Positions 1 to 9,367 are shown, counted from the stretch's first letter. The stretch: DNA of 64,000 bases from Ensifer sp. IC4062 (GCF_020193575.1 NZ_JADYVD010000034.1:25917-89916), one strand, 5' to 3'. The notes: generated by a model from the letters alone, not told the origin. Made by a program: numbers and translations.

Positions 1-1782
1 GGTGCCGGCGTTCTCGCGGTGGATCGGCTGATCGACTTCGGGTGCGCGCTCGCGGATCTTTCTCCGGAGACTGTCGGCACCCTCGATCGAGTTCTTCCCG
101 CCAATTGGTCGCGCGCCAATCCCGTCGATATTATCGGTGATGCACCACCCTACCGTTACAAGACGGCCGTTGAGACCATCGCTCGGGATGTGGGAGTGGA
201 TATCCTGATCGTCATGAATTGCCCAACGGGTCTTGCGTCCCCCGCTGATGCGGCTCATGCGATCGCTTCCCTTGCGCAGTCCGGGACAATTTCCGGCAAA
301 CCCGTTCTCACATGCTGGCTGGGCGGTCGGACCGCTCGTGAGGGTCGCACTGTGCTGCAGCAGGCGGGATTGGCGAGCTACGATACGCCGTCTGACGTCG
401 CATTAGCGGCTTCTTACCTTGCCAAATGGTCGAAAGCGCAGCAGGCGTTGGTCAGGGTGCCAAAGGGCCGAGACGACGAAGTGCATTGCAACCGCGATCT
501 GGCGCGATCCGTTCTCCAGAGGGTAGCGTCCGAAGGTCGCCGAATGCTGAACGAACCCGAAGCCAAGGCCGTGATCGCAGCCTATGGCATCCCCGTCCCT
601 CAAACGATGATTGCAACGTCGCCGAAGGAGGCGGAAGCGATCGCCGGCTTGCTTCTTGCGGGCGCGCCGAAGCTAGTGGTCAAATTGATCTCGAAGTCGA
701 TCACGCACAAATCCGATGTAGGCGGTGTCGTCCTTGACATCCTGTCCCCCGTCGCCGCTCGTGAAGCTGCCGAGGCAATCGCTGCGCGGGTCAAGGCGCA
801 TGACCCGACTGCCGTTGTCGACGGTTTTGCCGTGCAGCCGATGATCGAACGCAAACATGCGTGGGAACTGCTCCTGGGCCTCACCCGAGATCCGATCTTC
901 GGTCCGGTCGTTCTATTCGGCTCGGGAGGTGTTTCCGTGGAAGTGGTCGCAGACACTGCGGTCGCGCTTCCGCCGCTCGACGCTGCGCTTACCGGCGACC
1001 TCATCGACCAGACCCGGATAGGAAAGCTCCTCGCCGGTTTCCGTAACGAGCCGCCAGCAGACAGAGCAGCGATCTGCAAAGCGCTCGCGGCTCTCTCCCA
1101 GATGATTGTCGATTTTCCATGCGTGCTTTCGATGGATATTAACCCGCTGGTCGTCAGCGCAGAGGGCATGATTGCGCTCGACGTGCGCATCGAAATCGAC
1201 CCGCAGGCTGTCGCATGTTCGGGCCCCAATCGCGACCTCGCGATCCGCCCATATCCGAGCGATTGGCAAAAGCAGGTCACGCTTGCTGAGCGGATTTATC
1301 ATCTGCGCCCGATCAGACCCGCAGACGCGGCACTGTATCCGGATTTTTTGGCAAAGACGTCTTCGGATGACATCCGATTTCGTTTCTTGTCGTCGCGCAA
1401 GCACTTTCAGGATCAGATGTTGGTGAGGCTCACGCAGATCGATTACGAGCGCGAGATGGCCTTCGTCGCTCTCGATAATAAAAGCGGCGAGCTTGCCGGA
1501 ATTGCCAGGCTTTACGCTGACCCTGATCACGAGGCCGCCGAATATGGCTTGCTGGTGAGAACCGACCTGCAGGGGCATGGTCTCGGCTGGGCTCTCCTTT
1601 CTCATCTGAGGGACTATGCTGCGGCCGATGGTCTGCAACGCATAGAAGGCCTCGTTCTGAGTGAAAATTCGAAAATGCTGAAAATGTGCAGAGAGTTTGG
1701 ATTTACGATTTCGCCGAATTCGACCGATTCAACGCTCAGGATCGCGACGCTGACACTGCAGCCTCAGGCGGGAAATTCTTGA
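1..1782 (+). CDS. Acyl-CoA synthetase (ADP-forming type) fused to GNAT acetyltransferase, 5' partial
   Basis: The frame is open to the first base, so the N-terminus (normally a CoA-binding Rossmann domain) lies outside the window. What remains reads as a succinyl-CoA-ligase-like segment (about the first 170 residues), an ATP-grasp domain starting near the RMLNEPEAKAVIAAYGIP segment, and a C-terminal GNAT domain with an acetyl-CoA loop QGHGLG. This order matches Pat/YfiQ-type protein lysine acetyltransferases, which acetylate and switch off acetyl-CoA synthetase and other enzymes. Whether the synthetase half is active cannot be judged here. The stop codon overlaps the FNR-type box of the next gene. 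The neighbours (universal stress proteins) suggest a low-oxygen or energy-stress role; that part is inference. Confidence 0.85.
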   Translation, partial: GAGVLAVDRLIDFGCALADLSPETVGTLDRVLPANWSRANPVDIIGDAPPYRYKTAVETIARDVGVDILIVMNCPTGLASPADAAHAIASLAQSGTISGKPVLTCWLGGRTAREGRTVLQQAGLASYDTPSDVALAASYLAKWSKAQQALVRVPKGRDDEVHCNRDLARSVLQRVASEGRRMLNEPEAKAVIAAYGIPVPQTMIATSPKEAEAIAGLLLAGAPKLVVKLISKSITHKSDVGGVVLDILSPVAAREAAEAIAARVKAHDPTAVVDGFAVQPMIERKHAWELLLGLTRDPIFGPVVLFGSGGVSVEVVADTAVALPPLDAALTGDLIDQTRIGKLLAGFRNEPPADRAAICKALAALSQMIVDFPCVLSMDINPLVVSAEGMIALDVRIEIDPQAVACSGPNRDLAIRPYPSDWQKQVTLAERIYHLRPIRPADAALYPDFLAKTSSDDIRFRFLSSRKHFQDQMLVRLTQIDYEREMAFVALDNKSGELAGIARLYADPDHEAAEYGLLVRTDLQGHGLGWALLSHLRDYAAADGLQRIEGLVLSENSKMLKMCREFGFTISPNSTDSTLRIATLTLQPQAGNS

Positions 1783-1826
1783 CCGGCATCAATGCAGCCA
1801 CCCCCACCCGGCATAGATTGGCTTTC
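1779..1826 (+). promoter_or_regulatory. FNR/FixK-type box and -10 for first universal stress gene
   Basis: TTGACCGGCATCAA at 1779-1792 fits the FNR/FixK dyad TTGAY-N4-RTCAA. A -10-like TAGATT lies at 1814-1819, 35 nt from the box start, so the box centre falls about 41 nt before the expected start of transcription, as in class II activation. The box overlaps the stop codon of the upstream gene. The same layout recurs at 2806. Confidence 0.75.
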
Positions 1827-1857
1827 AGAAAGCAAACCGCTTGGGGAGACCGGAGCA

Positions 1858-2679
1858 ATGACCTACAAGACAGTTCTTCTCGTACTCGATGCAAACTATG
1901 AAGCGGACCTCACAGCGGCGGCAGATCTCTGCGACGCTGCCAATGCTCATCTCTCGGTCTTGCTGGTGAAGGTCGCGGCTCCACCCCGGTTCGGGGACCA
2001 TGCGGGCCTCTCGGTCGCATGGCTCGACATACAGGCGGCCGAGTTCGAACAGCTCGAAAAAGCCGTCGAGGCGGTACGAACGACGCTCAAGGAAGTGGGG
2101 TTATCGTTCGACGTCGCCGGCGAATACACCGAGCCTGCACGGGCCGACGACCTGGTCGGAGAGCGGGCACGCTACGCCGATGTTGCATTGATCGGAACCA
2201 GCATGGACCCGTCATTGCGGGCGCGCGCCATCGAAGGCGCCCTTTTCTATTCGCCCTGCCCGGTCCTGCTTGCGCCCCGTCGCCAATCGGTAACCTTGCT
2301 TCCGAGGAGGATTCTGCTGGCGTGGAACGCCAGTCTCGAATCCAAGAGGGCCGCTCGCGAAGCGCTCGACATGATGAAAAGTGCCGAAGGCGTAAACGTG
2401 GTATTGGTCGACCCTGCGGCCTCTCGCTGGAACGGCCATGAACCTGGCGCAGATGTTGCGACTTATCTTGCCCGCCACGGCATTAAGGTGACTGTCGATC
2501 GGCTTCCCAGCGCCGAACGTCCGGTCGACGAGGTCCTCAACGAGCATGCAATTGATACCACCGCCGACCTGATCGTAATCGGCGCATATGGACATACACG
2601 TCTTCGCCAGATGATTTTCGGCGGTGTCACGAAAGCCATGATCGAGGCCCCGATCGTGCCAGTGTTGCTGGTCCGCTGA
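1858..2679 (+). CDS. Universal stress protein, two UspA domains
   Basis: 273 residues with two Usp domains in tandem: residues 1 to about 140, beginning MTYKTVLLVLDA, and about 150 to 273, ending in the usual GAYGHTRLRQMIFGGVTKAMIE nucleotide-loop region. The second domain keeps the G-x2-G-x9-G-(S/T)-like signature with Thr. The ATG at 1858 follows GGGGAG and matches the start of its paralogue downstream, so I prefer it to an in-frame ATG at 1792. Usp proteins bind ATP and help cells survive starvation or oxygen limitation; the target is unknown. It is a close paralogue of the gene at 2886, and both have the same type of FNR/FixK-like promoter. Confidence 0.9.
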   Translation: MTYKTVLLVLDANYEADLTAAADLCDAANAHLSVLLVKVAAPPRFGDHAGLSVAWLDIQAAEFEQLEKAVEAVRTTLKEVGLSFDVAGEYTEPARADDLVGERARYADVALIGTSMDPSLRARAIEGALFYSPCPVLLAPRRQSVTLLPRRILLAWNASLESKRAAREALDMMKSAEGVNVVLVDPAASRWNGHEPGADVATYLARHGIKVTVDRLPSAERPVDEVLNEHAIDTTADLIVIGAYGHTRLRQMIFGGVTKAMIEAPIVPVLLVR

Positions 2680-2708
2680 CATCACTCAGGCCACATTCAA
2701 AAACAATG

Positions 2709-2731
2709 GCGCCGCTTTCTGCGGCGCTCAG
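2709..2731 (+). terminator. Weak hairpin after first universal stress gene
   Basis: The arms GCGCCGC and GCGGCGC (2709-2715 and 2721-2727) form a 7-bp stem with a 5-nt loop. It is followed by a poor T tract, so it may be a partial terminator or an mRNA 3' stabiliser. Confidence 0.4.
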
Positions 2732-2805
2732 TTCGGGTCTGCGATCGCGCCGCACCCGGCCAAATCAAGCACAAGGAAACCCAACACTCGCGCCCCAAGA
2801 GCTTC

Positions 2806-2853
2806 TTGACAGCGATCAATGTAGCAGGCGCTGGCGGGAGTAGATTGATTCGT
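2806..2853 (+). promoter_or_regulatory. FNR/FixK-type box and -10 for second universal stress gene
   Basis: TTGACAGCGATCAA lies at 2806-2819 and TAGATT at 2841-2846, again 35 nt from box start to -10. Box, spacing, -10 and distance to the ATG (80 nt, against 79 nt upstream of 1858) repeat the layout of the preceding promoter, which points to duplication of promoter and gene together. Confidence 0.75.
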
Positions 2854-2885
2854 GAAACTGCCACTCAGCTTCGGAGGAGGAAGCA

Positions 2886-3719
2886 ATGACCTACAAAACA
2901 ATTCTTTTGGTGATCGGCGCCAATGAGCACGAAAATGATCTAACAGCGGCAGCGGATCTCTGCGCGGCCGCCGATGCCCATTTATCAGTTCTTCTGGTCA
3001 AGCTCGCCGCACCACCACCGATCGGAGATTATGCGGCCATGTCGGTCGCCTGGCTCGACGAACGGGCCGAGGACATGAGGCAACTGGATGAGGCAGTGGA
3101 GAGAGCTCGAGCCACGCTGAAGGGCCTCGGGATCTCATTCGAGGCAAATGGCATCTATTGCGAGACCGCATGGGCCGACAACGATGTGGGCAATCGCGCA
3201 CGCTATGCCGACATTACATTGATCGGGGCGAGCATGAAGCCGGATTCTCCGTTGCGAGCGCGAGCCATTGACGGAGCGCTCTTCTATTCGGCGCGACCGG
3301 TTCTGCTCGCAACCAATCGCCAATCCGTTACACTGCGTCCAAGAAAGATTCTCCTCGCATGGAACTCGACCATGGAATCCGCGAGAGCGGCCCGCGAAGC
3401 ATTGGAACTGATGGAGAGCGCCGAGGAGGTGAATGTCGTGGTGGTCGATCCAAGCGCAGCTTCGGCCAAAAACGGCGAAGAACCGGGTGCTGATGTTGCC
3501 ACCTACCTCGCTCGCCATGGCATCGAAGTCACCGTCGATCGCCTCCCAAGCGCCGGACGCCGTGTCGAGGAGGTTCTCAACCAGCATGCCATTGATACCT
3601 CTGCCGATCTGATCGTGATGGGCGCATACGGGCATACACGTCTTCGCGAAAGGATATTCGGCGGCGTTACCAAGGCGATGATTGAAGCACCTATGGTACC
3701 GGTGCTGATGGTGCGCTGA
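2886..3719 (+). CDS. Universal stress protein, two UspA domains
   Basis: 277 residues, a paralogue of the gene at 1858. It has the same MTYKT start, the same two Usp domains and the same VTVDRLPSA and GAYGHTRLRERIFGG segments near the end. The ATG follows a strong GGAGGAGGAAGC ribosome site. The pair is tandem on the same strand, but each gene has its own FNR-like promoter and a hairpin behind it, so they are probably separate transcription units with the same signal. The sequences have drifted enough that different ligands or partners are possible. Confidence 0.9.
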   Translation: MTYKTILLVIGANEHENDLTAAADLCAAADAHLSVLLVKLAAPPPIGDYAAMSVAWLDERAEDMRQLDEAVERARATLKGLGISFEANGIYCETAWADNDVGNRARYADITLIGASMKPDSPLRARAIDGALFYSARPVLLATNRQSVTLRPRKILLAWNSTMESARAAREALELMESAEEVNVVVVDPSAASAKNGEEPGADVATYLARHGIEVTVDRLPSAGRRVEEVLNQHAIDTSADLIVMGAYGHTRLRERIFGGVTKAMIEAPMVPVLMVR

Positions 3720-3741
3720 ACATTCCCTGTTGCATCGAAAC

Positions 3742-3775
3742 AAGGGCGCCGCATAAAGCGACGCCTTTGTTGTTT
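3742..3775 (+). terminator. Hairpin terminator between convergent genes
   Basis: AAGGGCGCCGC and GCGACGCCTT form a stem with one mismatch and a 5-nt loop, followed by TTGTTGTTT. It lies between the convergent universal stress gene and the flavin split-barrel gene and could serve both. Confidence 0.55.
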
Positions 3776-3779
3776 GCCG

Positions 3780-4235
3780 TCATGCTTCACCTTCGTGTGC
3801 AGCTCGGCCGGTCATGTCTTCGATATCGACACAGAAAAAGACATGCGGCGAAGAGCCTGCGACCGCTTGTGGTGCGGGCTTCAGCCCGCCCGGCTCCCAC
3901 CAATTTGGTCGCGCCTCGAGAAGCGACCAGGCATGCACGCACTCTCTCTGCCATCGCCCTTCCGACGGCAGCTCCTGATAGCGGCCGAATACAAGGACGC
4001 TTTTCCACTGCCGTTCGCCTGAAAACTCATCGACTTGAAGGCATACATGCGGGTTGGCGCGCATCCAGTCGATCTTCTGGCCGGGCATAGAAAAGCAGTA
4101 AATGCAGTTGCCCGTAAAAGCATAAGTGATTGGCACGACATACGGCCTGCCTTCGTTACAGCAAGCAAGACGAGCCAGATGACCGGCCTGAATGACGCTG
4201 CTGCATTCGTGACGGGACATTTCCTTGATGAACAT
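3780..4235 (-). CDS. Pyridoxamine 5'-phosphate oxidase-like flavin split-barrel protein
   Basis: 151 residues. The core pattern (LARLACCNEGRPYVVPITYAF near residues 20-40, then YCFSMPGQKIDWMRANPHVCLQVDEF) is that of small FMN-binding split-barrel proteins such as nitroimidazole-resistance and general stress protein 26 families. It probably binds a flavin and reduces a small molecule or scavenges it; the substrate is not visible. The ATG at 4235 follows a strong GGGAGGGGAG site. It is divergent from the BON gene and shares the FNR-type box at 4301-4314, so it likely belongs to the same low-oxygen response. Confidence 0.8.
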   Translation of the reverse strand: MFIKEMSRHECSSVIQAGHLARLACCNEGRPYVVPITYAFTGNCIYCFSMPGQKIDWMRANPHVCLQVDEFSGERQWKSVLVFGRYQELPSEGRWQRECVHAWSLLEARPNWWEPGGLKPAPQAVAGSSPHVFFCVDIEDMTGRAAHEGEA

Positions 4236-4273
4236 GATCTCCCCTCCCTTAAGGCGTCGATCTATCGACTGAG

Positions 4274-4349
4274 GTTAAATCTGCAGGGAACGCCTGTGCC
4301 TTGATGTCCCTCAAAGACCGATAGCCGGGAATGGCCAATAGTTGAGCCA
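4274..4349. promoter_or_regulatory. Shared FNR/FixK-type box between divergent genes
   Basis: TTGATGTCCCTCAA at 4301-4314 is a dyad with one full TTGAT half. Rightward, AATAGT at 4337-4342 sits 36 nt from the box start. Leftward, TTTAAC (minus strand, 4279 to 4274) sits 35 nt away. One box could therefore activate both the BON/ATPase operon and the split-barrel gene. Confidence 0.6.
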
Positions 4350-4380
4350 GTGTTTGCCGGTTTTGAGGAAGGAGACGATC

Positions 4381-5055
4381 ATGAGCGACATTCGCCTGCG
4401 CCAGGACATCCTGGATGAGCTCGAATATGAACCCAGCATAGACGCCGCGAACATCGGAGTAACGGTCGAGGACGGCGTTGTCACTTTAACGGGCCATGTT
4501 CACAGCTTTGCGGAAAAACACACTGCGGAACGGGTTGCGCAACGGGTGAAGGGCGTGCGCGCAATCGCCGAGGAAATCGAAGTGCGGCTACCGGAGAACA
4601 AGAAGACCGCCGATGACGAAATCGCCAGCCGCGTGGTAAAAATTCTCACCTGGGGAGCCGCAATTGCCGAGCTCAAGGACATCCAGGTCAAGGTTGAAAA
4701 CGGTTACGTGACCCTGGAGGGAACGGTCGATTTCTATTTCCAGCGTAATGCGGCCGAGAGCTTGGTGCGTCGCTTGACGGGCATCACGGGTGTCGACAAC
4801 CGACTGAAGATTCGTCCCATGATGGATGTGCTCGACATCAGGCATGGCATCAGAGAGGCGCTGAAACGCAACGCTGAGATAGAGGCCGAAAACATCGACG
4901 TAGAAGTATCCGGCAGTCATGTCACCTTGCGTGGGAAGGTTCAAAGCCGGCGCGAGAGAGCCGTGGCCGAGCGAGCGGCCTGGTCGGCTCGAGGCGTCAC
5001 GGCTGTCGAGGATCACTTGAAAATCGAAGAACCCCGAGGCCGGCTCAATACCTGA
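4381..5055 (+). CDS. BON-domain protein, three BON repeats (OsmY-like)
   Basis: 224 residues made of three BON domains, near residues 5-70, 78-145 and 150-215, each with the V-x-V-x-G-x-V-x-L-x-G core. OsmY-type proteins are usually periplasmic. I see no signal peptide here, so this copy may be cytosolic like the BON proteins often found beside Usp genes. BON domains bind phospholipid or membrane surfaces. The ATG at 4381 follows AAGGAG; an upstream in-frame TTG at 4342 is less likely because it coincides with the proposed -10. The P-type ATPase begins 14 nt downstream, so the two form an operon. Confidence 0.85.
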   Translation: MSDIRLRQDILDELEYEPSIDAANIGVTVEDGVVTLTGHVHSFAEKHTAERVAQRVKGVRAIAEEIEVRLPENKKTADDEIASRVVKILTWGAAIAELKDIQVKVENGYVTLEGTVDFYFQRNAAESLVRRLTGITGVDNRLKIRPMMDVLDIRHGIREALKRNAEIEAENIDVEVSGSHVTLRGKVQSRRERAVAERAAWSARGVTAVEDHLKIEEPRGRLNT

Positions 5056-5069
5056 ATGGAGCGCTTCAA

Positions 5070-7748
5070 ATGACCTTCGTGGCACTCCCAGACCTTGCCT
5101 CGCGCGGGGGCTCACTGGTCGGCGGTACGGGACTTAGCCATGAGGAGGCTCGTCTCCGGCTTACGCGCTTTGGTTCGAACAGCCTTCCGGAACCGCAAGC
5201 CTCCTCGCTGGCGATTACTTTCCTGCGCCAGTTCCGCAGCCCGCTGATCTACATTCTGCTGGCCGCGGCACTGGTATCTCTCCTATTGAGCGATCTGAAA
5301 GATGCGCTATTCATCAGCATCGTTCTTATCGCGAACGGCATCATCGGGGCTTTGCAGGAGCACACGGCCGGCAAAGCCGCATTGGCGTTGCGCAGATTGG
5401 AACAACCGAAGGCGAGCGTCATCCGCGACGGACGCTTGCAGGAAATCGACGCTCGACTGTTGGTGCCGGGCGACGTGGTCGCGCTCGAAGCGGGCGGACG
5501 CGTGCCGGCCGATATCCGGCTCCTCTCAGCGACCGATCTCGTTTGCGACGAATCCCTCCTGACGGGAGAATCAGCACCGGTTCACAAGCCCAGCTCGATT
5601 GTGGAGGCTGCCCCCGGAAAGGACGGGCGCTCCATGGCCTTTGCGGGCACGCTCGTCACGCGCGGCCGCGGACAGGGTGTGGTCGCGGCGACTGGAGCAG
5701 CAACCGAGATCGGCAAGATTGCCACCGAGATCGGCAAGGCGTCCGTCACCAAGCCCCCCTTGATGATCAGGCTGGAACGCTTCTCCAAATTCATCGCCTG
5801 GATCGTCGCGGTTGCGATCGCTCTTCTCGTCGTTGTGGGGATTGCCCGCGCGATGACGCCGAGCGAGCTCTTCATGATGTCCGTTGGCCTCGCGGTGAGC
5901 GCGATCCCTGAAGGCCTGCCGATTGCGATCTCGGTCGCGCTGGCAATCAGCATGCGGCGTATGGCGAAAGCACACGTCATCGTGCGCCGAATGCCGGCGG
6001 TGGAAGCTCTCGGCTCCTGCACGATGATTGCCACCGACAAGACCGGCACATTGACGCTCAACGAACTGACCGTGACGGATATCCGCTTGCCGGACGGCAC
6101 CGAGATTGTCTGCGATACGGGCGCTGACCTGGACGCCTGCACGATTCGGGGCGATGGAACCCCTCCGGCGGAGGCACGGGAACGTGCCCTTGCCTTGTTC
6201 AAGGCCGCGTCGCTGCCCAACGAAGGATCGCTGGTCAAGGAAGCGCATGGCTGGACCGCCGTCGGCGATACGGTCGACATTGCATTGCTCGCGGCCGCCC
6301 ACAAGGCGGGCTTGCCGCGGGAGGCTATCGAGAACGACTATCCGCTTGTCGCCCGAATCCCCTACGAGCCGGACCTCAAATACGCGGCCTCGTTTCACCG
6401 CCACGGCGACAGCGTTCGCATCTTCGTCAAGGGCGCCGCGGAAACCCTGATCGACATGGCCGACCGCATGGACGTGGCCGGTCGCGCCGAGCCGATCGAT
6501 CGGGATATCCTCCTCCATCAGAAGGAAGAGATGGCCGCGCGTGGGCTACGAGTCCTTGCCTTTGCGGAGGGCGAGACGGCAATCGAAACAGATGGCGGCT
6601 TTGGGCGGCATCTCCTGGTCGACCTCGTCTTTCTGGGGCTTGCAGGAATGCAGGATCCGGTACGCCCTGAGGTGCCGCAAGCCATCAGCGATTGCCACTC
6701 CGCAGGCGTGGACGTGGCAATGGTCACCGGCGACGATCCCAGGACCGCGGCGGCAATTGCCTCCCATGCCGGGCTGATCTTCGCCGAAGTTCAGGTGGTC
6801 ATCGGCGAAGACGTGCGCAGGGCCGAGGAAAATGGGCAGGAAAGTCTCGACGCGTTGACCCGCCATGGCCGCATCTATGCGCGCGTTGCCCCGTCACAAA
6901 AGCTGGCGATCGTCCTGTCGCTCGCCCGCAACGGCCACTTCGTCGCCGTCACAGGGGACGGCGTCAATGACGCGCCGGCGCTGAAGCACGCGCATATCGG
7001 CGTGGCGATGGGGCGCAAGGGCACGGAGGTGGCGAAGGAGAGCGCCGACATCGTCATCACCGATGACAACTTCGCGTCGATCGTCAGCGGCATCCGCGAA
7101 GGCCGGGTCGCCTACGCGAATATCCGCAAGGTCATCTTCATGCTGATGTCGACGGGGGCCGCAGAATTGCTGCTGTTCCTGCTGGCAATCCCACTCGGCT
7201 TGCCGATGCCTCTTCTTCCCGTGCAGTTGCTTTGGCTCAACCTCGTGACCAATGGCATTCAGGACATTGCGCTCGCCGGCGAAAGTCCAGAAGGCGACGA
7301 ACTCAGCCGCGCGCCGCGCAGGCCGTCCGAACCGATCTTCGACCGGCTGATGATGCGGCGGATCGTTCAATCTACCCTGGTTATGGGAGCCGGCGGGCTC
7401 GCGATGTTCTATGTTCTGCTCGAGCAGGGCTATGGCGAAAGCGAAGCCCGCAATCTGCTGCTGCTGTTGTTCGTGCTTTTCGAGAACTTCCAGACGCTGG
7501 CGAGCCGCTCCGAGCGCAGATCCGTCTTCCAGCTCGGCTTTCTCGCCAATCCGTTGCTGCTACTCTCCATCGCAGCGGCGCAAGGCCTTCATATCGCTGC
7601 CATGTACATTCCGATCCTGAGGGAGACGCTGCAAGTTTCCCCGATATCCTTTTCCGAATGGGCGCTCCTGCTTGTTACCGCGTCTTCTGCCCTCCTGGTC
7701 GTCGAAATCGACAAATGGCGGGTCCGCAGCGAGCCGGTCGCCCTTTGA
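5070..7748 (+). CDS. Cation-transporting P-type ATPase, type II
   Basis: 892 residues, full length. It has an N-terminal cation-ATPase domain, an actuator domain with the TGES motif in DESLLTGESAPV, the M4 motif PEGLP at residue 280, the phosphorylation site DKTGT with D323, and the hinge GDGVNDAPAL. PEGLP is typical of type II (Ca2+ or Na+/K+-like) pumps rather than heavy-metal pumps, so Ca2+ or a similar cation is likely but not proven. It sits in the inner membrane. It is the second gene of the BON operon behind the shared FNR-type box, and converges on the kinase-fusion gene with only 14 nt between stops. Confidence 0.9.
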   Translation: MTFVALPDLASRGGSLVGGTGLSHEEARLRLTRFGSNSLPEPQASSLAITFLRQFRSPLIYILLAAALVSLLLSDLKDALFISIVLIANGIIGALQEHTAGKAALALRRLEQPKASVIRDGRLQEIDARLLVPGDVVALEAGGRVPADIRLLSATDLVCDESLLTGESAPVHKPSSIVEAAPGKDGRSMAFAGTLVTRGRGQGVVAATGAATEIGKIATEIGKASVTKPPLMIRLERFSKFIAWIVAVAIALLVVVGIARAMTPSELFMMSVGLAVSAIPEGLPIAISVALAISMRRMAKAHVIVRRMPAVEALGSCTMIATDKTGTLTLNELTVTDIRLPDGTEIVCDTGADLDACTIRGDGTPPAEARERALALFKAASLPNEGSLVKEAHGWTAVGDTVDIALLAAAHKAGLPREAIENDYPLVARIPYEPDLKYAASFHRHGDSVRIFVKGAAETLIDMADRMDVAGRAEPIDRDILLHQKEEMAARGLRVLAFAEGETAIETDGGFGRHLLVDLVFLGLAGMQDPVRPEVPQAISDCHSAGVDVAMVTGDDPRTAAAIASHAGLIFAEVQVVIGEDVRRAEENGQESLDALTRHGRIYARVAPSQKLAIVLSLARNGHFVAVTGDGVNDAPALKHAHIGVAMGRKGTEVAKESADIVITDDNFASIVSGIREGRVAYANIRKVIFMLMSTGAAELLLFLLAIPLGLPMPLLPVQLLWLNLVTNGIQDIALAGESPEGDELSRAPRRPSEPIFDRLMMRRIVQSTLVMGAGGLAMFYVLLEQGYGESEARNLLLLLFVLFENFQTLASRSERRSVFQLGFLANPLLLLSIAAAQGLHIAAMYIPILRETLQVSPISFSEWALLLVTASSALLVVEIDKWRVRSEPVAL

Positions 7749-7762
7749 CCACTGTGAGTTCA

Positions 7763-9292
7763 TCACCGTCGGGGATCACGGCTATGCTTCAGGATATCCG
7801 CTACGACATCGTTCGCGAAGCGATCGACATCCATTCGGTGCCAATCGATACCTCCGAGATCATAAGTTAGTTGCCGCGAGAGGACATTCAGATCCGCATC
7901 GGAAGGTCCTACCGTCCTTTCGGCAACACGGCCGCGAAGAACCGACGGGCTCGCGTCCAGCCAGAAGGCCGCATATGGCACATGCGCCTCGCGCGCAGCC
8001 GCCTCGATGCGCTGACGGTTGATACACTTGTCGAAGACGGCTGCCGCGACTACGGATCCTCCCGCACGCAATATCGAAAATGTGCGGCGGGCCATCTCGT
8101 CGTAGACCTTCTGCGAAATCTCCGAACGATAGGCTTCCGCCGGCAGCCGCGTTTCGGCTGCCACGCCGTACATCTCCTTGCGGACGCGATCGCTTTCAAT
8201 GATCCTCGCGCCCGGAGGCGAACCGAACTGTGCAGCCAGGATTTCCGACACAGTCGTTTTGCCGGAACCACTCAATCCGCCAATCACCATCAAGCGGGGT
8301 GGCCTCGTTTCAAGCAGGGATAGCGCCAGGTCGAAATAGGATCGAGCCTCGGCGGCGAGCGCCTCCGACCGCTGGCCACTCTCTTCGATCTGGGTGGCTG
8401 TGACGTGCGCCCTCACGGCAGCGCGGATCGCCATGAAATAAGGCAGTAGAACAAAGCCATCCTCGTCGCCCGCTTCGTCCAGATACCGGTTCATGACCAG
8501 GTTGGCAAACTGCGGAAAGCCGCGATGCCAAAGATCCATGAGCAGGAACGCGAGATCATAGAGCGTATCGATGGTTGCAATCTGGTCGTTGAACTCGATG
8601 CAGTCGAACAGCCGCGGTTCGCCTTGCAACAGGCAGATATTGCGCAGATGCAGGTCACCGTGGCATCGCCTGACCCTGCCGGCGACTTCACGCGCATCGA
8701 GCAGCGGTGCATAGGCCGCCAGGTTGCGCTCGAAAGCGCGTTCGAACTCGGCAACCTCGACGGGATCGAAGAGCCTGCTCGTGGCAAAACCGGCCGCATT
8801 GACACGCAAGACAGCGGCGATGTTCTCGGAACCGCGTCCCTGATGAACGATCTGGGCGACCCCGTGAAAGCGGGCGATCATGTGTGCTGTCCGCGCCATC
8901 AATTCGGCATCGAGCTTGCCTCCAACGGCCATGCGATCGAACAACGCCTCCTGGTCGAACCGGACCATTTCGATGACCGCTTCGACAAGCTCCTCGCCCT
9001 GATCATAAGCAAGGCGGCCATCGCGGCCGCGCATGATCCGTCGCACGCCGACGTACAGACCTGGCGCAGTGACGCTGTTCAGCGCCACCTCCTTTTCACA
9101 AGCGGCGAGCCTCAGTTCCGCAGTCGAGAAATCCACATAGGGCAGCTTCACCGCCCGCTTGATCTTGTAAGCGCGATCACCGGAAAGGAAGATCCAAGAG
9201 ATGTGTGTCTCGATGATCTCGACCTCATCCGCGCCACGCGCGTGAGGCGCGCTTAGAAAGGCGACGACCTCCGCCTGATCCTGGGCAATCAT
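7763..9292 (-). CDS. Phosphotransferase (APH-like) fused to P-loop kinase
   Basis: 509 residues. The N-terminal about 320 residues resemble an aminoglycoside/choline phosphotransferase fold, with the catalytic loop CHGDLHLRNI and a later DCIEF metal site. The C-terminal part has a Walker A GGLSGSGKT near residue 337 and resembles gluconate/zeta-toxin-like small-molecule kinases. The substrate is unknown. I chose the ATG at 9292 because a GGAAAGG site precedes it; the longer frame to 9403 would start inside the perfect FNR-type box. Its box and neighbours place it in the low-oxygen group. Proteins of this two-domain type are known beside Usp genes in other proteobacteria (from memory). Confidence 0.8.
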   Translation of the reverse strand: MIAQDQAEVVAFLSAPHARGADEVEIIETHISWIFLSGDRAYKIKRAVKLPYVDFSTAELRLAACEKEVALNSVTAPGLYVGVRRIMRGRDGRLAYDQGEELVEAVIEMVRFDQEALFDRMAVGGKLDAELMARTAHMIARFHGVAQIVHQGRGSENIAAVLRVNAAGFATSRLFDPVEVAEFERAFERNLAAYAPLLDAREVAGRVRRCHGDLHLRNICLLQGEPRLFDCIEFNDQIATIDTLYDLAFLLMDLWHRGFPQFANLVMNRYLDEAGDEDGFVLLPYFMAIRAAVRAHVTATQIEESGQRSEALAAEARSYFDLALSLLETRPPRLMVIGGLSGSGKTTVSEILAAQFGSPPGARIIESDRVRKEMYGVAAETRLPAEAYRSEISQKVYDEMARRTFSILRAGGSVVAAAVFDKCINRQRIEAAAREAHVPYAAFWLDASPSVLRGRVAERTVGPSDADLNVLSRQLTYDLGGIDWHRMDVDRFANDVVADILKHSRDPRR

Positions 9293-9367
9293 AAAATGCC
9301 TTTCCGTCCGGCTGGGACTATCTCGTCGATCCAAATCACGAAAGGCAAACTCTCGTGCGCAACAGAA

